64,000 nt of DNA from Phycisphaerales bacterium (GCA_020847375.1 JADLCB010000014.1:62001-126000), one strand, 5' to 3'. Positions 1-9,382 are shown, counted from the first letter of the stretch. The notes: generated from the sequence alone by a model not told the origin. Translations and numbers: made by a program.

Positions 1-2
1 CG

Positions 3-59
3 AAGGCTGTTGTGAGGCAGCTTCCTGAAGGTGAGATTCCATCAGGTTTACGCAGCTGA
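3..59 (+). CDS. 3' end of an unidentified gene (partial)
   Basis: One frame is open from the left edge to a TGA at 57-59 and would encode the last 18 residues (ending EIPSGLRS) of a protein that starts outside the window. A good terminator hairpin follows 35 bases later, which supports a transcribed gene ending here. The other two forward frames stop within the first 30 bases or so. Nothing in so short a tail allows a family call, and the fragment could be chance. Confidence 0.3.
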   Translation, partial: KAVVRQLPEGEIPSGLRS

Positions 60-94
60 CTTATCTACAGACCTGAGCAGCCGATAAGGCAAAA

Positions 95-128
95 AACCGC
101 ACCCCGAAAACGGGTGCGGTTCTTATTT
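95..128. terminator. Bidirectional rho-independent terminator
   Basis: The arms ACCGCACCC and GGGTGCGGT form a strong stem around a short A-rich loop. The stem has an A run on its left and a T-rich run (TTCTTATTT) on its right, so it can terminate the partial upstream gene on the plus strand and gltX on the minus strand. Confidence 0.7.
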
Positions 129-252
129 GGTAAAAAACTCAAATGCGATATTTGCGCGAATCAACCATGCACGGCGCGTCATCCACGCACTGCGCGTCAG
201 CATTGGTGCTGTCTTGGCGGGAATACTTGCTGAGGCATGATCCATAGGCAGT

Positions 253-1887
253 CTATGCCAGTATCGTCAGGCAGCGATCAATCCGCGCAAGTGTTCGGTT
301 GCGGCCAAGAAAAGCCAGGCTATGAAAAATGGGCGGGCTGACCGTGCTTCCACAAACCGCCACGCGCAGCGGCTGGGCCACTTTGCCCAGGGCGAGGTTT
401 TTTTCACTACAGTAGCTTTGCACCTGTTGTTCCAGTGCGCCCGCCTCCCACGTGGCGCTACCCTCCAGTAACTGCCGCAGATCGCGCAACACGGACGCCC
501 CCTGGTTGTTCTCCTTTTTCAGCACCTTTTCGACGGCTTGGGGCTGATAGTCGATCTGATCGTCGGGGACGAATAAGAAGCGCGATAATTCATCCACTTC
601 GCGCAGCAGGCGAAACCCTTTTTTCATGTCCAGAAGCTCAGCCAGTTGCGCATCAGTTGCCGGTGTCAGTGGCGAAGCGGGATTGACGCTCAGATAATCG
701 CGGAACGCCGCAATCAGGCGATTCGGATCAGCTTCAGCCACGGCGTCGGTGTTGAATGACAGCAGTTTGTCGCGGCTGAACTTGGCGTTGCTTTTACCGA
801 TATCCTTCAGCTCAAACAGGCGCACCATTTCCCCGATGCTCATGCGTTCACGATCTTCGCCGGGACTCCATCCCAGAAGCGCCAGAAAATTCAACAGCAC
901 TTCGGGCAAATATCCCTGGCGACGGAAATCATTGACAAGAATCTCCGGCAACTCCGATTCCTTCAGGTGAATCGCCTGCATGACCGCCTGCTGCTGATCC
1001 AGATCAAGCTGGGTTTTGCTGTCCTTGATCCACACCCCCAGCCCGGGCGCATCCAGAGCGGCCGCGGTTGCCAGATCATCAACGGTCTTTTGATGGGTTT
1101 TCAGCCAGACTTGCGCGCGTTCGCGCACTTTTTTATCGCGGTCGCGTTTGCCCATCTTGCTGCCGTCAAGATTCTGAATCACTGGCAGATGGGCGTAGAC
1201 GGGCTGGGCGTATCCCAACGCCTTTTGCAGCGCAAGGTGTAAGAAGGTGTTCTTGGTATGCTCCTGACCACGCAGAACGTGGGTGACGCCCATTTCCGCA
1301 TCATCCACGACCACCGCGAAGTGATAGGTGGGCATGCCGTCAGCCTTGCGAATGACAAAATCCTGAACTTCTTCGATGGGCTGAGTGATGTCTTTATCCA
1401 GGACCGCGTCGTGAAAGGAGTAGGGCTGTACGGGCGTGGCAAAACGCACAACCGCTTTGCGCCCCTGGGCGGCGAACTGCGCAAGTTGGTCAGTAGAATA
1501 ATTGCGCCGTTGATAGATAAAGGCGCGTTTTTGCTTTTCCGCCTCCTGACGCAGTGCTGCCAGCTCCTGTGGCGTTTCCCATGCCTCATACGCCAGACCG
1601 CGCGCCATCAGGTCGTCGATCAGCCGGTTGTAGACATCGGTTCTTTGTGACTGATGGACGAGTTGCGGATTGTCCCAGTTCAATCCCAGCCAGCGCAGAT
1701 CATCCAGGAGCTGCACCGTCGCCTGTTCGGTTGACCGGGCCAGGTCCGTGTCTTCGATACGCAGCAGAAATTCTCCGCCGCAATGGCGTGCCAGCAGCCA
1801 GCAAAACAGGGCGGTTCGGGCGCCACCAACATGAAGATAACCGGTGGGCGATGGAGCAAAACGGGTGACAACTTTTGGAACGGGCAT
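253..1887 (-). CDS. gltX: Glutamyl-tRNA synthetase
   Basis: Class I aminoacyl-tRNA synthetase that charges tRNA-Glu in the cytoplasm. The N-terminus carries the HIGH-type signature PSPTGYLHVGG (residues 13-22). The second ATP-binding signature is KMGKR at 244-248, with G in place of the usual S. The Rossmann domain runs through about residue 320 and the helical anticodon-binding part follows. At 544 residues it is about 70 longer than typical bacterial GluRS. The excess is a charged block (about 250-320) between KMGKR and the conserved RRQGYLPEVLLNFL segment. The start at 1887 puts the catalytic motif at the usual distance from the N-terminus. The gene stands alone and shares the terminator at 95-128. 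It could be the discriminating or non-discriminating type, which cannot be decided by eye. Confidence 0.95.
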   Translation of the reverse strand: MPVPKVVTRFAPSPTGYLHVGGARTALFCWLLARHCGGEFLLRIEDTDLARSTEQATVQLLDDLRWLGLNWDNPQLVHQSQRTDVYNRLIDDLMARGLAYEAWETPQELAALRQEAEKQKRAFIYQRRNYSTDQLAQFAAQGRKAVVRFATPVQPYSFHDAVLDKDITQPIEEVQDFVIRKADGMPTYHFAVVVDDAEMGVTHVLRGQEHTKNTFLHLALQKALGYAQPVYAHLPVIQNLDGSKMGKRDRDKKVRERAQVWLKTHQKTVDDLATAAALDAPGLGVWIKDSKTQLDLDQQQAVMQAIHLKESELPEILVNDFRRQGYLPEVLLNFLALLGWSPGEDRERMSIGEMVRLFELKDIGKSNAKFSRDKLLSFNTDAVAEADPNRLIAAFRDYLSVNPASPLTPATDAQLAELLDMKKGFRLLREVDELSRFLFVPDDQIDYQPQAVEKVLKKENNQGASVLRDLRQLLEGSATWEAGALEQQVQSYCSEKNLALGKVAQPLRVAVCGSTVSPPIFHSLAFLGRNRTLARIDRCLTILA

Positions 1888-1930
1888 AGACTGGCAATTA
1901 TCGGCAGACCGGGGCTATCGTCAAAGCATC

Positions 1931-1992
1931 GGATCACCGCTCCCTTACGGTCGCGGCTCGTTAATACATCGACCTTCGCGGGTTACTTGCGA
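1931..1992. repeat. Half copy of the large palindromic dispersed repeat
   Basis: This stretch matches the right half of the two full elements at 32351-32493 and 62963-63103, from the inner stem through the conserved spacer TTAATACATCGACC to the outer arm TTACTTGCG. The left half is absent, so the palindrome cannot form here. It lies between the divergent gltX and nitroreductase genes. Confidence 0.8.
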
Positions 1993-2119
1993 AAGCCTTG
2001 GTGGGACTATTGCCTTGGCGGGCTGATTTATCATATCCTTTTGACGTCTTATCGGGACGGATGATCATGGGATCAGTCTGTTGTCAATGAAAGTCATCAA
2101 ATTAAAAGGATCGTTGTTT

Positions 2120-2722
2120 ATGATCGATCGCAATCCTGTTGAGATGGATTTAATCCCACAAATCCGCAGCCGGTGGAGTCCGTACGAATTTTCGAATCGT
2201 CCGGTGGAAGCATGGAAAATTAAAACGATTCTCGACGCGGCCCGTTGGTCAGCCAACAGTTTTAATGAGCAGCCGTGGCGTTATTTGCTGGCAACACGCG
2301 ATCAGCCGCAGGAGCTGGCCAAGTTGTTGAGTTGTCTGGTGGAATCCAATCAGACCTGGGCGAAACATCTGCCGGTGCTGATGATTTCGCTGGCTAAGAA
2401 AACATTCAGTCGCAACGGCAAGCCGAATCGCGTGGCGGTTCACGATGTCGGCGCGGCTGCTGCCCAGATGACCATGCAAGCCGAGGCGTTGGGGTTGCAT
2501 ATTCACCAGATGGCGGGCATTGAAATCAGCAAGATTCGTCAGTTGTATCAGGTGCCGGATGATTTTGATCCGGTGGCTGCGATTGCGGTTGGTTATCCGG
2601 GTGAAAATCCTGATCTCCACGAAGATTACCGCAAGAAAAACCATGCGCCGCGTCATCGTAAACCATTTGACGAGTTCGTTTTTACCGGTTCGTTTGGTAA
2701 GCCCAGCGAAATCATCAAATGA
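2120..2722 (+). CDS. Nitroreductase-family protein
   Basis: FMN-dependent oxidoreductase of the nitroreductase fold, using NAD(P)H to reduce nitro or quinone-type substrates. The true substrate cannot be told. Family marks are the early AARWSANSFNEQPWR segment, equivalent to the phosphate-contacting SxxNxQPW motif, and the central HDVGAAAAQMTMQAEALGL helix that forms the dimer core and FMN pocket. The frame is open from a TTG at 2081, but I take the ATG at 2120 because AAAAGGA lies about 9 bases upstream. That gives 200 residues, normal for the family. The gene is monocistronic, with half a palindromic repeat in its upstream region. Confidence 0.85.
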   Translation: MIDRNPVEMDLIPQIRSRWSPYEFSNRPVEAWKIKTILDAARWSANSFNEQPWRYLLATRDQPQELAKLLSCLVESNQTWAKHLPVLMISLAKKTFSRNGKPNRVAVHDVGAAAAQMTMQAEALGLHIHQMAGIEISKIRQLYQVPDDFDPVAAIAVGYPGENPDLHEDYRKKNHAPRHRKPFDEFVFTGSFGKPSEIIK

Positions 2723-2888
2723 GCCAGATGTGACGGACCGGAAACAGGCGCCATCAGGCCGCCAACTGACAGACCGTCAACTGCTGGGCAACTGATTCAA
2801 CCATCTTTTATCAGACGTGGGTTCATCAGTTATCGCGCCTGAGGTTAATCGAGAGCACCGCTTGGTCGATGAAATCTGCTGAAGCGGT

Positions 2889-3872
2889 ATGATCGAAACT
2901 CTTGCGGATAGTTTAGCCAATGAGCAGGGCAAAGGGTGGCGTTTGGGCAGTCCCGACGCCATTTCCATTGTGCGCATCATTACCGCGATTTCAGGGATTG
3001 TTGCCCTGACGTGGATCATCTATCTGCTGGTGGCCGACGAGGCGCTGAATATCCACTGGTCGATGCAACTGGGTCTGGCGGTGGGCACATTCCTGGTTAG
3101 CGCGGTTGTCCTGTTGCAGCAATATTACCACTGGCAGCGACCAACCATTCGGCTGGAGCGAACGATCGATGCCATTCTGGCTGGCCAGGAGCCGATCGAG
3201 GCGCTGTCGAAGATTGGTGGCGGGCCGCGCCGAATGGTGCCGACAATCGCCAGGGCGCTGAGGCAGCTAAAAATCCAGAAATCTCAGATCAACTCCGCCC
3301 ACAACGAAATGCAGCAGCGTGTGGCCAGTCGTACCGATGCCCTGCAGCGGACGATTGGTGTTCTGCGCCGGCAGGCGGAGGTCGATCCGTTGACGGGTTT
3401 GAATAATCGGCGCCAGATGCAGCGTGATCTGGAAAACCTGCTGTCACGCTGCGCGGCGGGCAATTCTCCCTTGACGGTGCTGATGATCGACGTGGATCAT
3501 TTCAAGCTGGTCAACGATACGCTTGGTCATGCTGTTGGCGACCGTTTGCTGGCGGATATTGGGCAGATTATTCGCAGTGCGCTGCGGCAGGATGATCTGG
3601 CGTATCGGTGCGGTGGGGATGAATTTGTGATTGTCCTTCCCGGACAGGATCGTGCCGCCGGCGAAGGACTGGCGCAGCGATTGCGGGGGCTGGTGGATAG
3701 TCTGGTCAAGGCGTTTCGTCTGGATCGATTGCCCCGGCTGAGTATCGGGGTGGCCAGCCTGCAGGAACTGCCTGAGCAAACGGCTGAGGCATTGATGGCT
3801 GAAGCGGATGCCCGGCTGTATCAACTGAAAAAATCGAGCCGTTCGACAACATCCCTGCCGCTGGCCAGTTAG
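2889..3872 (+). CDS. Membrane-anchored diguanylate cyclase (GGDEF)
   Basis: Makes cyclic di-GMP from two GTP. Two hydrophobic segments (about residues 28-48 and 57-78) anchor it in the membrane. A linker that looks helical or coiled-coil (about 95-165) leads to a C-terminal GGDEF domain. The active-site signature GGDEF is intact at 242-246. An RxxD inhibition site (RQDD) ends five residues before it, so product feedback control is expected. No periplasmic sensor domain is visible, so the stimulus is unknown. The stop codon overlaps that of xseB on the other strand: TTA and TAG share bases at 3869-3872. Confidence 0.9.
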   Translation: MIETLADSLANEQGKGWRLGSPDAISIVRIITAISGIVALTWIIYLLVADEALNIHWSMQLGLAVGTFLVSAVVLLQQYYHWQRPTIRLERTIDAILAGQEPIEALSKIGGGPRRMVPTIARALRQLKIQKSQINSAHNEMQQRVASRTDALQRTIGVLRRQAEVDPLTGLNNRRQMQRDLENLLSRCAAGNSPLTVLMIDVDHFKLVNDTLGHAVGDRLLADIGQIIRSALRQDDLAYRCGGDEFVIVLPGQDRAAGEGLAQRLRGLVDSLVKAFRLDRLPRLSIGVASLQELPEQTAEALMAEADARLYQLKKSSRSTTSLPLAS

Positions 3873-4168
3873 CTTTGCGATTCATTGTCGTCATTGTCAG
3901 CATCAGTGTCGGCAGCAGCGATGGAGGATTGCGTTTCCAGAGGCTGGGCGCGCAGTGAGCCGTCGCTGGCCGTACCGAGTTGTTCGATCTGTTTTTCAGC
4001 AGATGCCAGAACGCCCCGGCAATACTGAATCAAAAAGTTACCGCGCTCATATTTAATCAGGCTTTCTTCCAGCCCGATCTCGCCGCTTTCGATCTCATTG
4101 AGAATCTGCTCCAGCTCCCGGAGCGCTTGTTCAAATGATTTCGGTGCGGTCTGGGTGCGTTTGGCCAT
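3869..4168 (-). CDS. xseB: Exodeoxyribonuclease VII small subunit
   Basis: Small subunit of the nuclease that degrades single-stranded DNA into oligonucleotides. The family core SFEQALRELEQILNEIESGEIGLEESL followed by YERG is plain at residues 11-42. A 30-residue acidic, low-complexity tail (DTDADNDDNESQS) follows the fold and is not part of the family core. The large subunit gene xseA is not nearby. The 99-residue length is slightly above normal because of the tail. It is convergent with the diguanylate cyclase gene, with overlapping stop codons. Confidence 0.9.
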   Translation of the reverse strand: MAKRTQTAPKSFEQALRELEQILNEIESGEIGLEESLIKYERGNFLIQYCRGVLASAEKQIEQLGTASDGSLRAQPLETQSSIAAADTDADNDDNESQS

Positions 4169-4265
4169 GCGGTTATTTTACGTTGTTGTCGGTGATGGTG
4201 CTATCGTGCGCTGCTGCCGGGTGAAGGGCGCAACGAATAGCGTAGCAGCACGGTGGGTGAAATAG

Positions 4266-5801
4266 TCAAAAACCTTTTTCCGCGATTTCCACCGCCTTGA
4301 GCAGTGCCTTGGCTTTATTCATCGTTTCTTCGTATTCGCTGGCGGGGACCGAATCAGCCACCACGCCGGCGCCGGCCTGGACATCAAACACACCCTGGCG
4401 GTGAACGATGGTGCGCAGTGCGATACAGGTATCCAGATCACCGGAAAAATCGACATAGCCGACCGCTCCGCCGTAGGGGCCGCGGCGGGTTGGTTCCAGT
4501 TCGTCGATAATCTGCATGGCCCGGATTTTCGGAGCGCCGCTGACGGTACCGACCGGCAGGCTGACACGCAGGGCGTCCAGGGCTGAAAATTTGGGATCGA
4601 GCTGACCGGTCACATTGGTGACGATGTGCATGACGTGGCTGTAGCGTTCGACGCTGAGCACCTCGCTGATTTTCACGCTGCCGACCTTGGCAACGCGACC
4701 CACGTCATTGCGGTGCAAGTCAACCAGCATGATATGCTCCGCCCGTTCCTTGGGGTCACTGAGCAGCTCTTTTTCCAGTTGTTGATCTTCCTCCTCGGTC
4801 TTGCCGCGGCGGCGCGTACCAGCCAGCGGGCGGCTGGTGACTTTGCCGTCGATGACGCTGCAGAGAATTTCCGGGCTGGAACCGATCAGGGTGCAGGCGG
4901 GGCTTTTCAGAAAAAACATATAGGGCGAAGGATTGACGATGCGCAGCGCCCGGTAAACGTCCAGCGGATTGGCTTCGGAGTAAACCCGAAGTCGTTGGCT
5001 GGGCACGAACTGAAAAATATCGCCGGCAGCGATGTATTGTTTCCCAGCCTGTATCGCAGCTTCAAAATCAGCCTGGGAAAAATTACTTTCAAATTTCAGG
5101 GTAAGAGGCGCGCTGGCGTCAATTTCTCCCAGACCGAGCATCGGTGGTTGCTGGAGACGCTGAACAATCAGATCGATACGATGGCAGGCGTCAGCGTAGG
5201 CGGATTCAACGTCGGGGAAGACGGCCGAGGGTGTGTGGTCGGCAGCGGGGGGTTGAACAGATTCGACGCGCGCATTGGCGACGACTTTGATCGTTTTGTC
5301 AACGTGATCGAAAATGACCAGTTCGTTGTACAGGCCGAACATGACATCAGGCAGGCGCCGGTCGTCCTGGGGTGGGTGATCCAGTTTTTCGGGTTCGTAA
5401 TAGCGGATGGTGTCGTAACCCGCGTATCCGACCAACCCACCGGTGAATGCGGGCAGGTCTTTGGTGCGATAAAAGCGACCGGGGGGCAGAAGTTTTTGTA
5501 AATCAGCCAGCGGATTGGTGGTGGTGAATTCGCGCGGCGGCTGGCCATAATGTTGCAGCATGGCTTTACCGCCGGCGCATTGATAAACAGTGCCCGGGCC
5601 AGTGGCAATGAACGAAAAGCGACCGATTTTTTCACCGCCGACAACGGATTCCAGCAAAAAGGCATGCTGGTCGCGGCCGAGCACCTCAAAGGCGCCCACG
5701 GGGGTGATGCGATCGGCCATGAGCTGACGATAGACCGGTATGATCTGGGCCTGCCGGGCCGCCTGCGTAAATGTCGGAAGATCGGGGAAATAGCGCCGCA
5801 T
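4266..5801 (-). CDS. trpE: Anthranilate synthase component I
   Basis: Converts chorismate to anthranilate, the first step of tryptophan synthesis, with ammonia supplied by a TrpG glutaminase that is not encoded in this window. The tryptophan-binding motif LLES is present at residues 49-52, so feedback inhibition is likely. The chorismate-binding domain carries DLHRNDVGRV, PVGTVSGAPK (about 416-425) and the closing GAGVVADSVP (about 477). The 511-residue length is normal. This motif set fits TrpE better than PabB. It is divergent from gpsA across a 190-bp gap in which no attenuator-like Trp-rich leader was seen. Confidence 0.95.
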   Translation of the reverse strand: MRRYFPDLPTFTQAARQAQIIPVYRQLMADRITPVGAFEVLGRDQHAFLLESVVGGEKIGRFSFIATGPGTVYQCAGGKAMLQHYGQPPREFTTTNPLADLQKLLPPGRFYRTKDLPAFTGGLVGYAGYDTIRYYEPEKLDHPPQDDRRLPDVMFGLYNELVIFDHVDKTIKVVANARVESVQPPAADHTPSAVFPDVESAYADACHRIDLIVQRLQQPPMLGLGEIDASAPLTLKFESNFSQADFEAAIQAGKQYIAAGDIFQFVPSQRLRVYSEANPLDVYRALRIVNPSPYMFFLKSPACTLIGSSPEILCSVIDGKVTSRPLAGTRRRGKTEEEDQQLEKELLSDPKERAEHIMLVDLHRNDVGRVAKVGSVKISEVLSVERYSHVMHIVTNVTGQLDPKFSALDALRVSLPVGTVSGAPKIRAMQIIDELEPTRRGPYGGAVGYVDFSGDLDTCIALRTIVHRQGVFDVQAGAGVVADSVPASEYEETMNKAKALLKAVEIAEKGF

Positions 5802-5994
5802 AGGCTGATGAGATTAAGAGTGGAGCGGCAAAAGGTCAAAAGCGGAGTGACAAAGTGGTGGATTGCCGGACCGGGGATCAGGGGATCGGGGCGTGCGGGC
5901 GGGGCAGGTGGACGGGGCCGGCGGAAGAGGCCATGAATTTATAACGAGCGTCGGATTTCCAATCTGGCGTGCGTTACGGTATGAATCGTGACAT

Positions 5995-7038
5995 ATGGCC
6001 GAACGGGTCACAATACTTGGCGATGGTGCAATGGCAACCGTATGCTCGATTCTGCTGACGCAGGGCGGGCATGAGGTGGTGATGTGGGGCGCGTTTGAAC
6101 AGTCGATCGAGCGGCTGATTCAGGACCGTCAGCAACGAACATTGCTTCCGGGTGTGCGCGTACCTGAGAGCGTGCGGTTGACGGCCAACGACGATGACTG
6201 CTTTGATGGTTGCACGCTGATCCTGTCAGCCATTCCAACCCAGTACATGCGCAGCATCTGGCAGCGGTTGAAACCGCACGTGCCGGCGGGTGTTCCGATC
6301 ATCTCCGTGGCCAAGGGAATCGAAAACAGTTCATTGCTTCGACCAACGCAGATCATTGCCGATGTGCTGGGGGGTAAGCAGTTGGTTGATGGGCAGTGGG
6401 TTGGGCCGGTGTGTGATTGGCCGCTGGTTGCCTTGAGCGGGCCGAATATCGCCGCGGAAATTGCCCGGTATCTCCCAGCTACGGCAGTGGCTGCCAGTGA
6501 TGATGCCACCATCGCCCAGCGTGTGCAGGCGACGTTTTCAACGCAGTGGTTCCGCGTTTACACCAATAACGATGTGATCGGAGTGGAGCTGGCGGGGGCG
6601 ATTAAAAATGTCATTGCCCTGGCAGCGGGCGTGCTGGACGGTTTGGCAGCGGGCAACAACGCCAAGGCAGCGCTGGTGACGCGCGGATTGGTGGAGATTA
6701 TCCGCCTGGGTGTGGCGATGGGGGCGCGCGAAGCGACATTCCACGGGCTGGCGGGTCTGGGAGACTTGATAACGACGTGCGTCAGCCCGGAGGGGCGCAA
6801 TCGCCGCGTGGGCGAGCAGATTGGCCGGGGGGCCAAGTTGAATGACATTTTAGCGACGATGGAAAGCGTGGCTGAAGGTGTGCCGACAACCCAGTCGGTG
6901 CTGCAACTGGCGCAACGATTCAAGGTGGCGATGCCGATTACCGAAGCCGTACACAGTGTTTTATTTGAAAATCGCGATGTGCTGGAGGCACTGGCGGATT
7001 TGATGCGGCGCGATCCCAAAGCCGAAGCTGGGATCTAG
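5995..7038 (+). CDS. gpsA: NAD(P)H-dependent glycerol-3-phosphate dehydrogenase
   Basis: Reduces dihydroxyacetone phosphate to sn-glycerol 3-phosphate for phospholipid synthesis in the cytoplasm. The dinucleotide loop is GDGAMA (9-14), a variant of the usual GxGxWG. SVAKGIE (104-110), SGPN (148-151) and the catalytic-lysine segment ELAGAIKN (198-205) follow in the expected order. At 347 residues it is slightly longer than E. coli GpsA. A short insertion (about 127-140) precedes the SGPN segment. The start follows immediately after a CAT box at 5993 and gives the nucleotide-binding strand right at the N-terminus. Confidence 0.95.
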   Translation: MAERVTILGDGAMATVCSILLTQGGHEVVMWGAFEQSIERLIQDRQQRTLLPGVRVPESVRLTANDDDCFDGCTLILSAIPTQYMRSIWQRLKPHVPAGVPIISVAKGIENSSLLRPTQIIADVLGGKQLVDGQWVGPVCDWPLVALSGPNIAAEIARYLPATAVAASDDATIAQRVQATFSTQWFRVYTNNDVIGVELAGAIKNVIALAAGVLDGLAAGNNAKAALVTRGLVEIIRLGVAMGAREATFHGLAGLGDLITTCVSPEGRNRRVGEQIGRGAKLNDILATMESVAEGVPTTQSVLQLAQRFKVAMPITEAVHSVLFENRDVLEALADLMRRDPKAEAGI

Positions 7039-7081
7039 CGCATGCGCCGCTGCGCGGCCGTGAGAATAGGGATAAGAGACC

Positions 7082-7414
7082 TCAGCGTTGTAGTTGCAGT
7101 GTAGCCAGACTGGTGGAAACGTCGTCGCTGTACTGGAAAATCTTATCAATGCCCGTCACGAGGAAAACGCTCCAAAGGCGGGTATCCAACCCACATAAGA
7201 CCAGTTTGCGCTGCGCCTGCACCTGCTGGCGGCGAATCTGCAAAAGGCCGGCGATATTGGAAGAATTGAGAAAGTTCACATCGGAAAAGTTGAGAACAAC
7301 ATCGAGTGACTGTTTGTGCAGCAATTGGGCGATAGCGCGAATATCTTCGCTAAACTGGGGGTCGTCGGAGAGATGGGCGACGATCACATGTTCTGACCAG
7401 CGTTCAATCGGCAT
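7082..7414 (-). CDS. STAS-domain protein (anti-sigma-factor antagonist type)
   Basis: A single STAS domain of 110 residues. The strand-loop DVNFLNSSNIAGL (about 45-57) aligns with the phosphorylation loop of SpoIIAA/RsbV. Ser51 falls on the phospho-acceptor, and the preceding Asp of the family is Asn here. Such proteins bind or release anti-sigma kinases by partner switching. No kinase, phosphatase or sigma gene is adjacent, so the partner is unknown. A GAGG ribosome site 6 bases before the ATG supports the start. It is divergent from the small conserved gene at 7501. Confidence 0.8.
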   Translation of the reverse strand: MPIERWSEHVIVAHLSDDPQFSEDIRAIAQLLHKQSLDVVLNFSDVNFLNSSNIAGLLQIRRQQVQAQRKLVLCGLDTRLWSVFLVTGIDKIFQYSDDVSTSLATLQLQR

Positions 7415-7500
7415 GGTTCACCTCGTTTGAGTCTGCCGTAAAACCTGCACGGGTGTTAGACTACGCACGAATGGAAAAGAATCAACCGGATGGAGCAACG

Positions 7501-7746
7501 ATGAACATTTTCGAGCAGATGCTGGAGCTGGCGGGGCGCATGAATATCCAGATCCGCCATGTTCATCTGGGGGGCAGCGGCGGCGGAATGGTCAAACTGC
7601 GCGGTCAGCGGCAGGTATTTATCGATCAGGATGCCGATGCGGCTGATCAACTGGAGATGCTTGCCGGCGCTTTGGGGCGGGAAGCGGATATCGACCAGCA
7701 TGAAATCAGCCCCGATCTACGCCAGCAGATCGAACGCTTTGGTTAA
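7501..7746 (+). CDS. Conserved small protein of unknown function
   Basis: 81 residues from the ATG at 7501. An in-frame ATG at 7453 exists but has no ribosome site, whereas GGATGGAG lies about 7 bases before 7501. The protein begins with an amphipathic helix (NIFEQMLELAGRMNI). A glycine-rich turn GGSGGG and a strand-rich segment (VKLRGQRQVFIDQD) follow, and it ends in a helix. I recall similar short proteins in planctomycete genomes but know no function for them. It has no signal peptide or membrane segment, so it is cytosolic. It is convergent with purH. Confidence 0.65.
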   Translation: MNIFEQMLELAGRMNIQIRHVHLGGSGGGMVKLRGQRQVFIDQDADAADQLEMLAGALGREADIDQHEISPDLRQQIERFG

Positions 7747-7807
7747 AGGCGTGATGGTTTTGTCGTTATACCGTTGTGTCAGCCGTTGCTGCGTTTTCAT
7801 CCGCCGG

Positions 7808-9382
7808 TCAATGGCGGAAGTGCCGCTCACCGGTTACGACCATGACGGCGTCATGTTGATCGACGATGTTGATGGAGTCCTGATCGCGCACAGACCCGCC
7901 GGGATGGATAATTGCGCTAATGCCAGCATCGAGCAGGGCTTGAGGGCCATCGGGGAAGGGGAAAAATGCGTCACTGGCGGCGACAGCGCCATGGGCGCGT
8001 TGGCCGGCTTTGGCAATGGCGATATGACAGGCCCCGACGCGATCGACCTGCCCGCCACCGACGCCGACGATCATCCCATCGCGACCGATGGTAATGGCGT
8101 TGCTTTTGACGTGTTTGCACGCCAGCCAGGCGATTTTCAGATCGTGCAACTGCTGCGCGGTGGGTTGGCGCTTGGAGACAACACGGATAGTGGCGGGATC
8201 GAAACCGCGACGGTCGCGTTCCTGCAACAAAAATCCGCCGGTGATTTTGTGCATCATGACTTCATTGGGGTCGCCGTCGGCAATCAAACCGACCGGGCCG
8301 ACTTCCAGGAGGCGGACGTTTTTCCAGCGATTGCGCAGAAGATTCAGGGCTTCGGGCTGATAGGACGGCGCGACGATCACTTCCAGCAGCTTGTCAATGC
8401 TGGTGATGGCTTGGGCGGTGGCCAGATCGACCGGTTGATTCAGCGCGACAATGCCGCCGAAGGCTGCCAGTGGGTCGCCTTCAAATGCCTTGCCGAAAGC
8501 GGTGGGCAAGTCATCAGCGCTGGCGTAGCCGCAGGGGGTGGCATGTTTAACGATGCAGACGGTCGGCGCTGACAGTTCCTTGACCGCATTCAGGGCGGCA
8601 TCGGCATCGAGCAGATTGATATAGGACAGTTCCTTGCCGTGAAGCTGGGTGGCGTAGGCGACGCTGGCTTCGTTGGGCCGGCGATCGACCATCAGGGCAG
8701 CGCGCTGATGGGGATTTTCGCCGTAGCGCAAGTCCATATGTTTGTGCAGATGAATGACCAGCGATCCGCTGTCGAGCCGGGCGGCGCTGGCCAGATAGTT
8801 GGCGATCATCGAGTCATAGTGCGACGTATGGGCAAACGCCCGCTGAGCCAGCTTGACGCGCAGATCAGAGGACGAACTGCCGCTGTTTTTGCGCAGATCG
8901 ATCAGAACTTCGTCATATTGCACGGGATTGGTCACGACGGTCAGAAAATCATGATTTTTGGCAGCGCTGCGGATCATGGAAGGACCGCCGATGTCGATAT
9001 TTTCAATCGCCTCGTCCAACGTGACGTTTTCCCTGCGGATGGTCGGCTCGAAGGGATAGAGATTGATGCAGACCAGATCGATCGGGGCGATATCGTGCTG
9101 CTGCATCGCCTGTCTGTGCTCAGGATTATCACGGCGGGCCAGCAGTGCGCCGTGAATTTTGGGGTGCAGCGTCTTGACCCGGCCATCCATCATTTCGGGA
9201 AAACCGGTCACCTGGGAAACATCAGTCACTTCCAGCCCCAGATCACGCAGGTAACGGGCGGTGCCACCGGTGCTGATGAGCTGAATGTTGAACTCTTTCA
9301 CCAGTGCCCGGGCGAAGGAATCGAGGCCTGTTTTGTCGGATACGCTGATCAGGGCACGTTGAATACGAACGGTCTGCGGCAT
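7808..9382 (-). CDS. purH: Bifunctional AICAR formyltransferase / IMP cyclohydrolase
   Basis: Catalyses the last two steps of de novo IMP synthesis. The N-terminal cyclohydrolase domain (MGS-like fold) shows STGGTARYL, TGFPEMMDGRVKTLHPKIHG and the INLYPF motif. The C-terminal transformylase carries KHATPCG, the equivalent of the catalytic Lys-His of KHxNPCG, and ends with FFPFPDG and a GGSVRDQD loop. The 524-residue length is standard. It lies 229 bp downstream of mcsB on the same strand. That gap is long enough for its own promoter, so co-transcription with mcsAB is doubtful. Confidence 0.97.
   Translation of the reverse strand: MPQTVRIQRALISVSDKTGLDSFARALVKEFNIQLISTGGTARYLRDLGLEVTDVSQVTGFPEMMDGRVKTLHPKIHGALLARRDNPEHRQAMQQHDIAPIDLVCINLYPFEPTIRRENVTLDEAIENIDIGGPSMIRSAAKNHDFLTVVTNPVQYDEVLIDLRKNSGSSSSDLRVKLAQRAFAHTSHYDSMIANYLASAARLDSGSLVIHLHKHMDLRYGENPHQRAALMVDRRPNEASVAYATQLHGKELSYINLLDADAALNAVKELSAPTVCIVKHATPCGYASADDLPTAFGKAFEGDPLAAFGGIVALNQPVDLATAQAITSIDKLLEVIVAPSYQPEALNLLRNRWKNVRLLEVGPVGLIADGDPNEVMMHKITGGFLLQERDRRGFDPATIRVVSKRQPTAQQLHDLKIAWLACKHVKSNAITIGRDGMIVGVGGGQVDRVGACHIAIAKAGQRAHGAVAASDAFFPFPDGPQALLDAGISAIIHPGGSVRDQDSINIVDQHDAVMVVTGERHFRH

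Noticed and set aside
4626-5501. 291-residue open frame antisense to trpE
   Set aside because: Same reason: it mirrors the trpE codons and has no independent signals.
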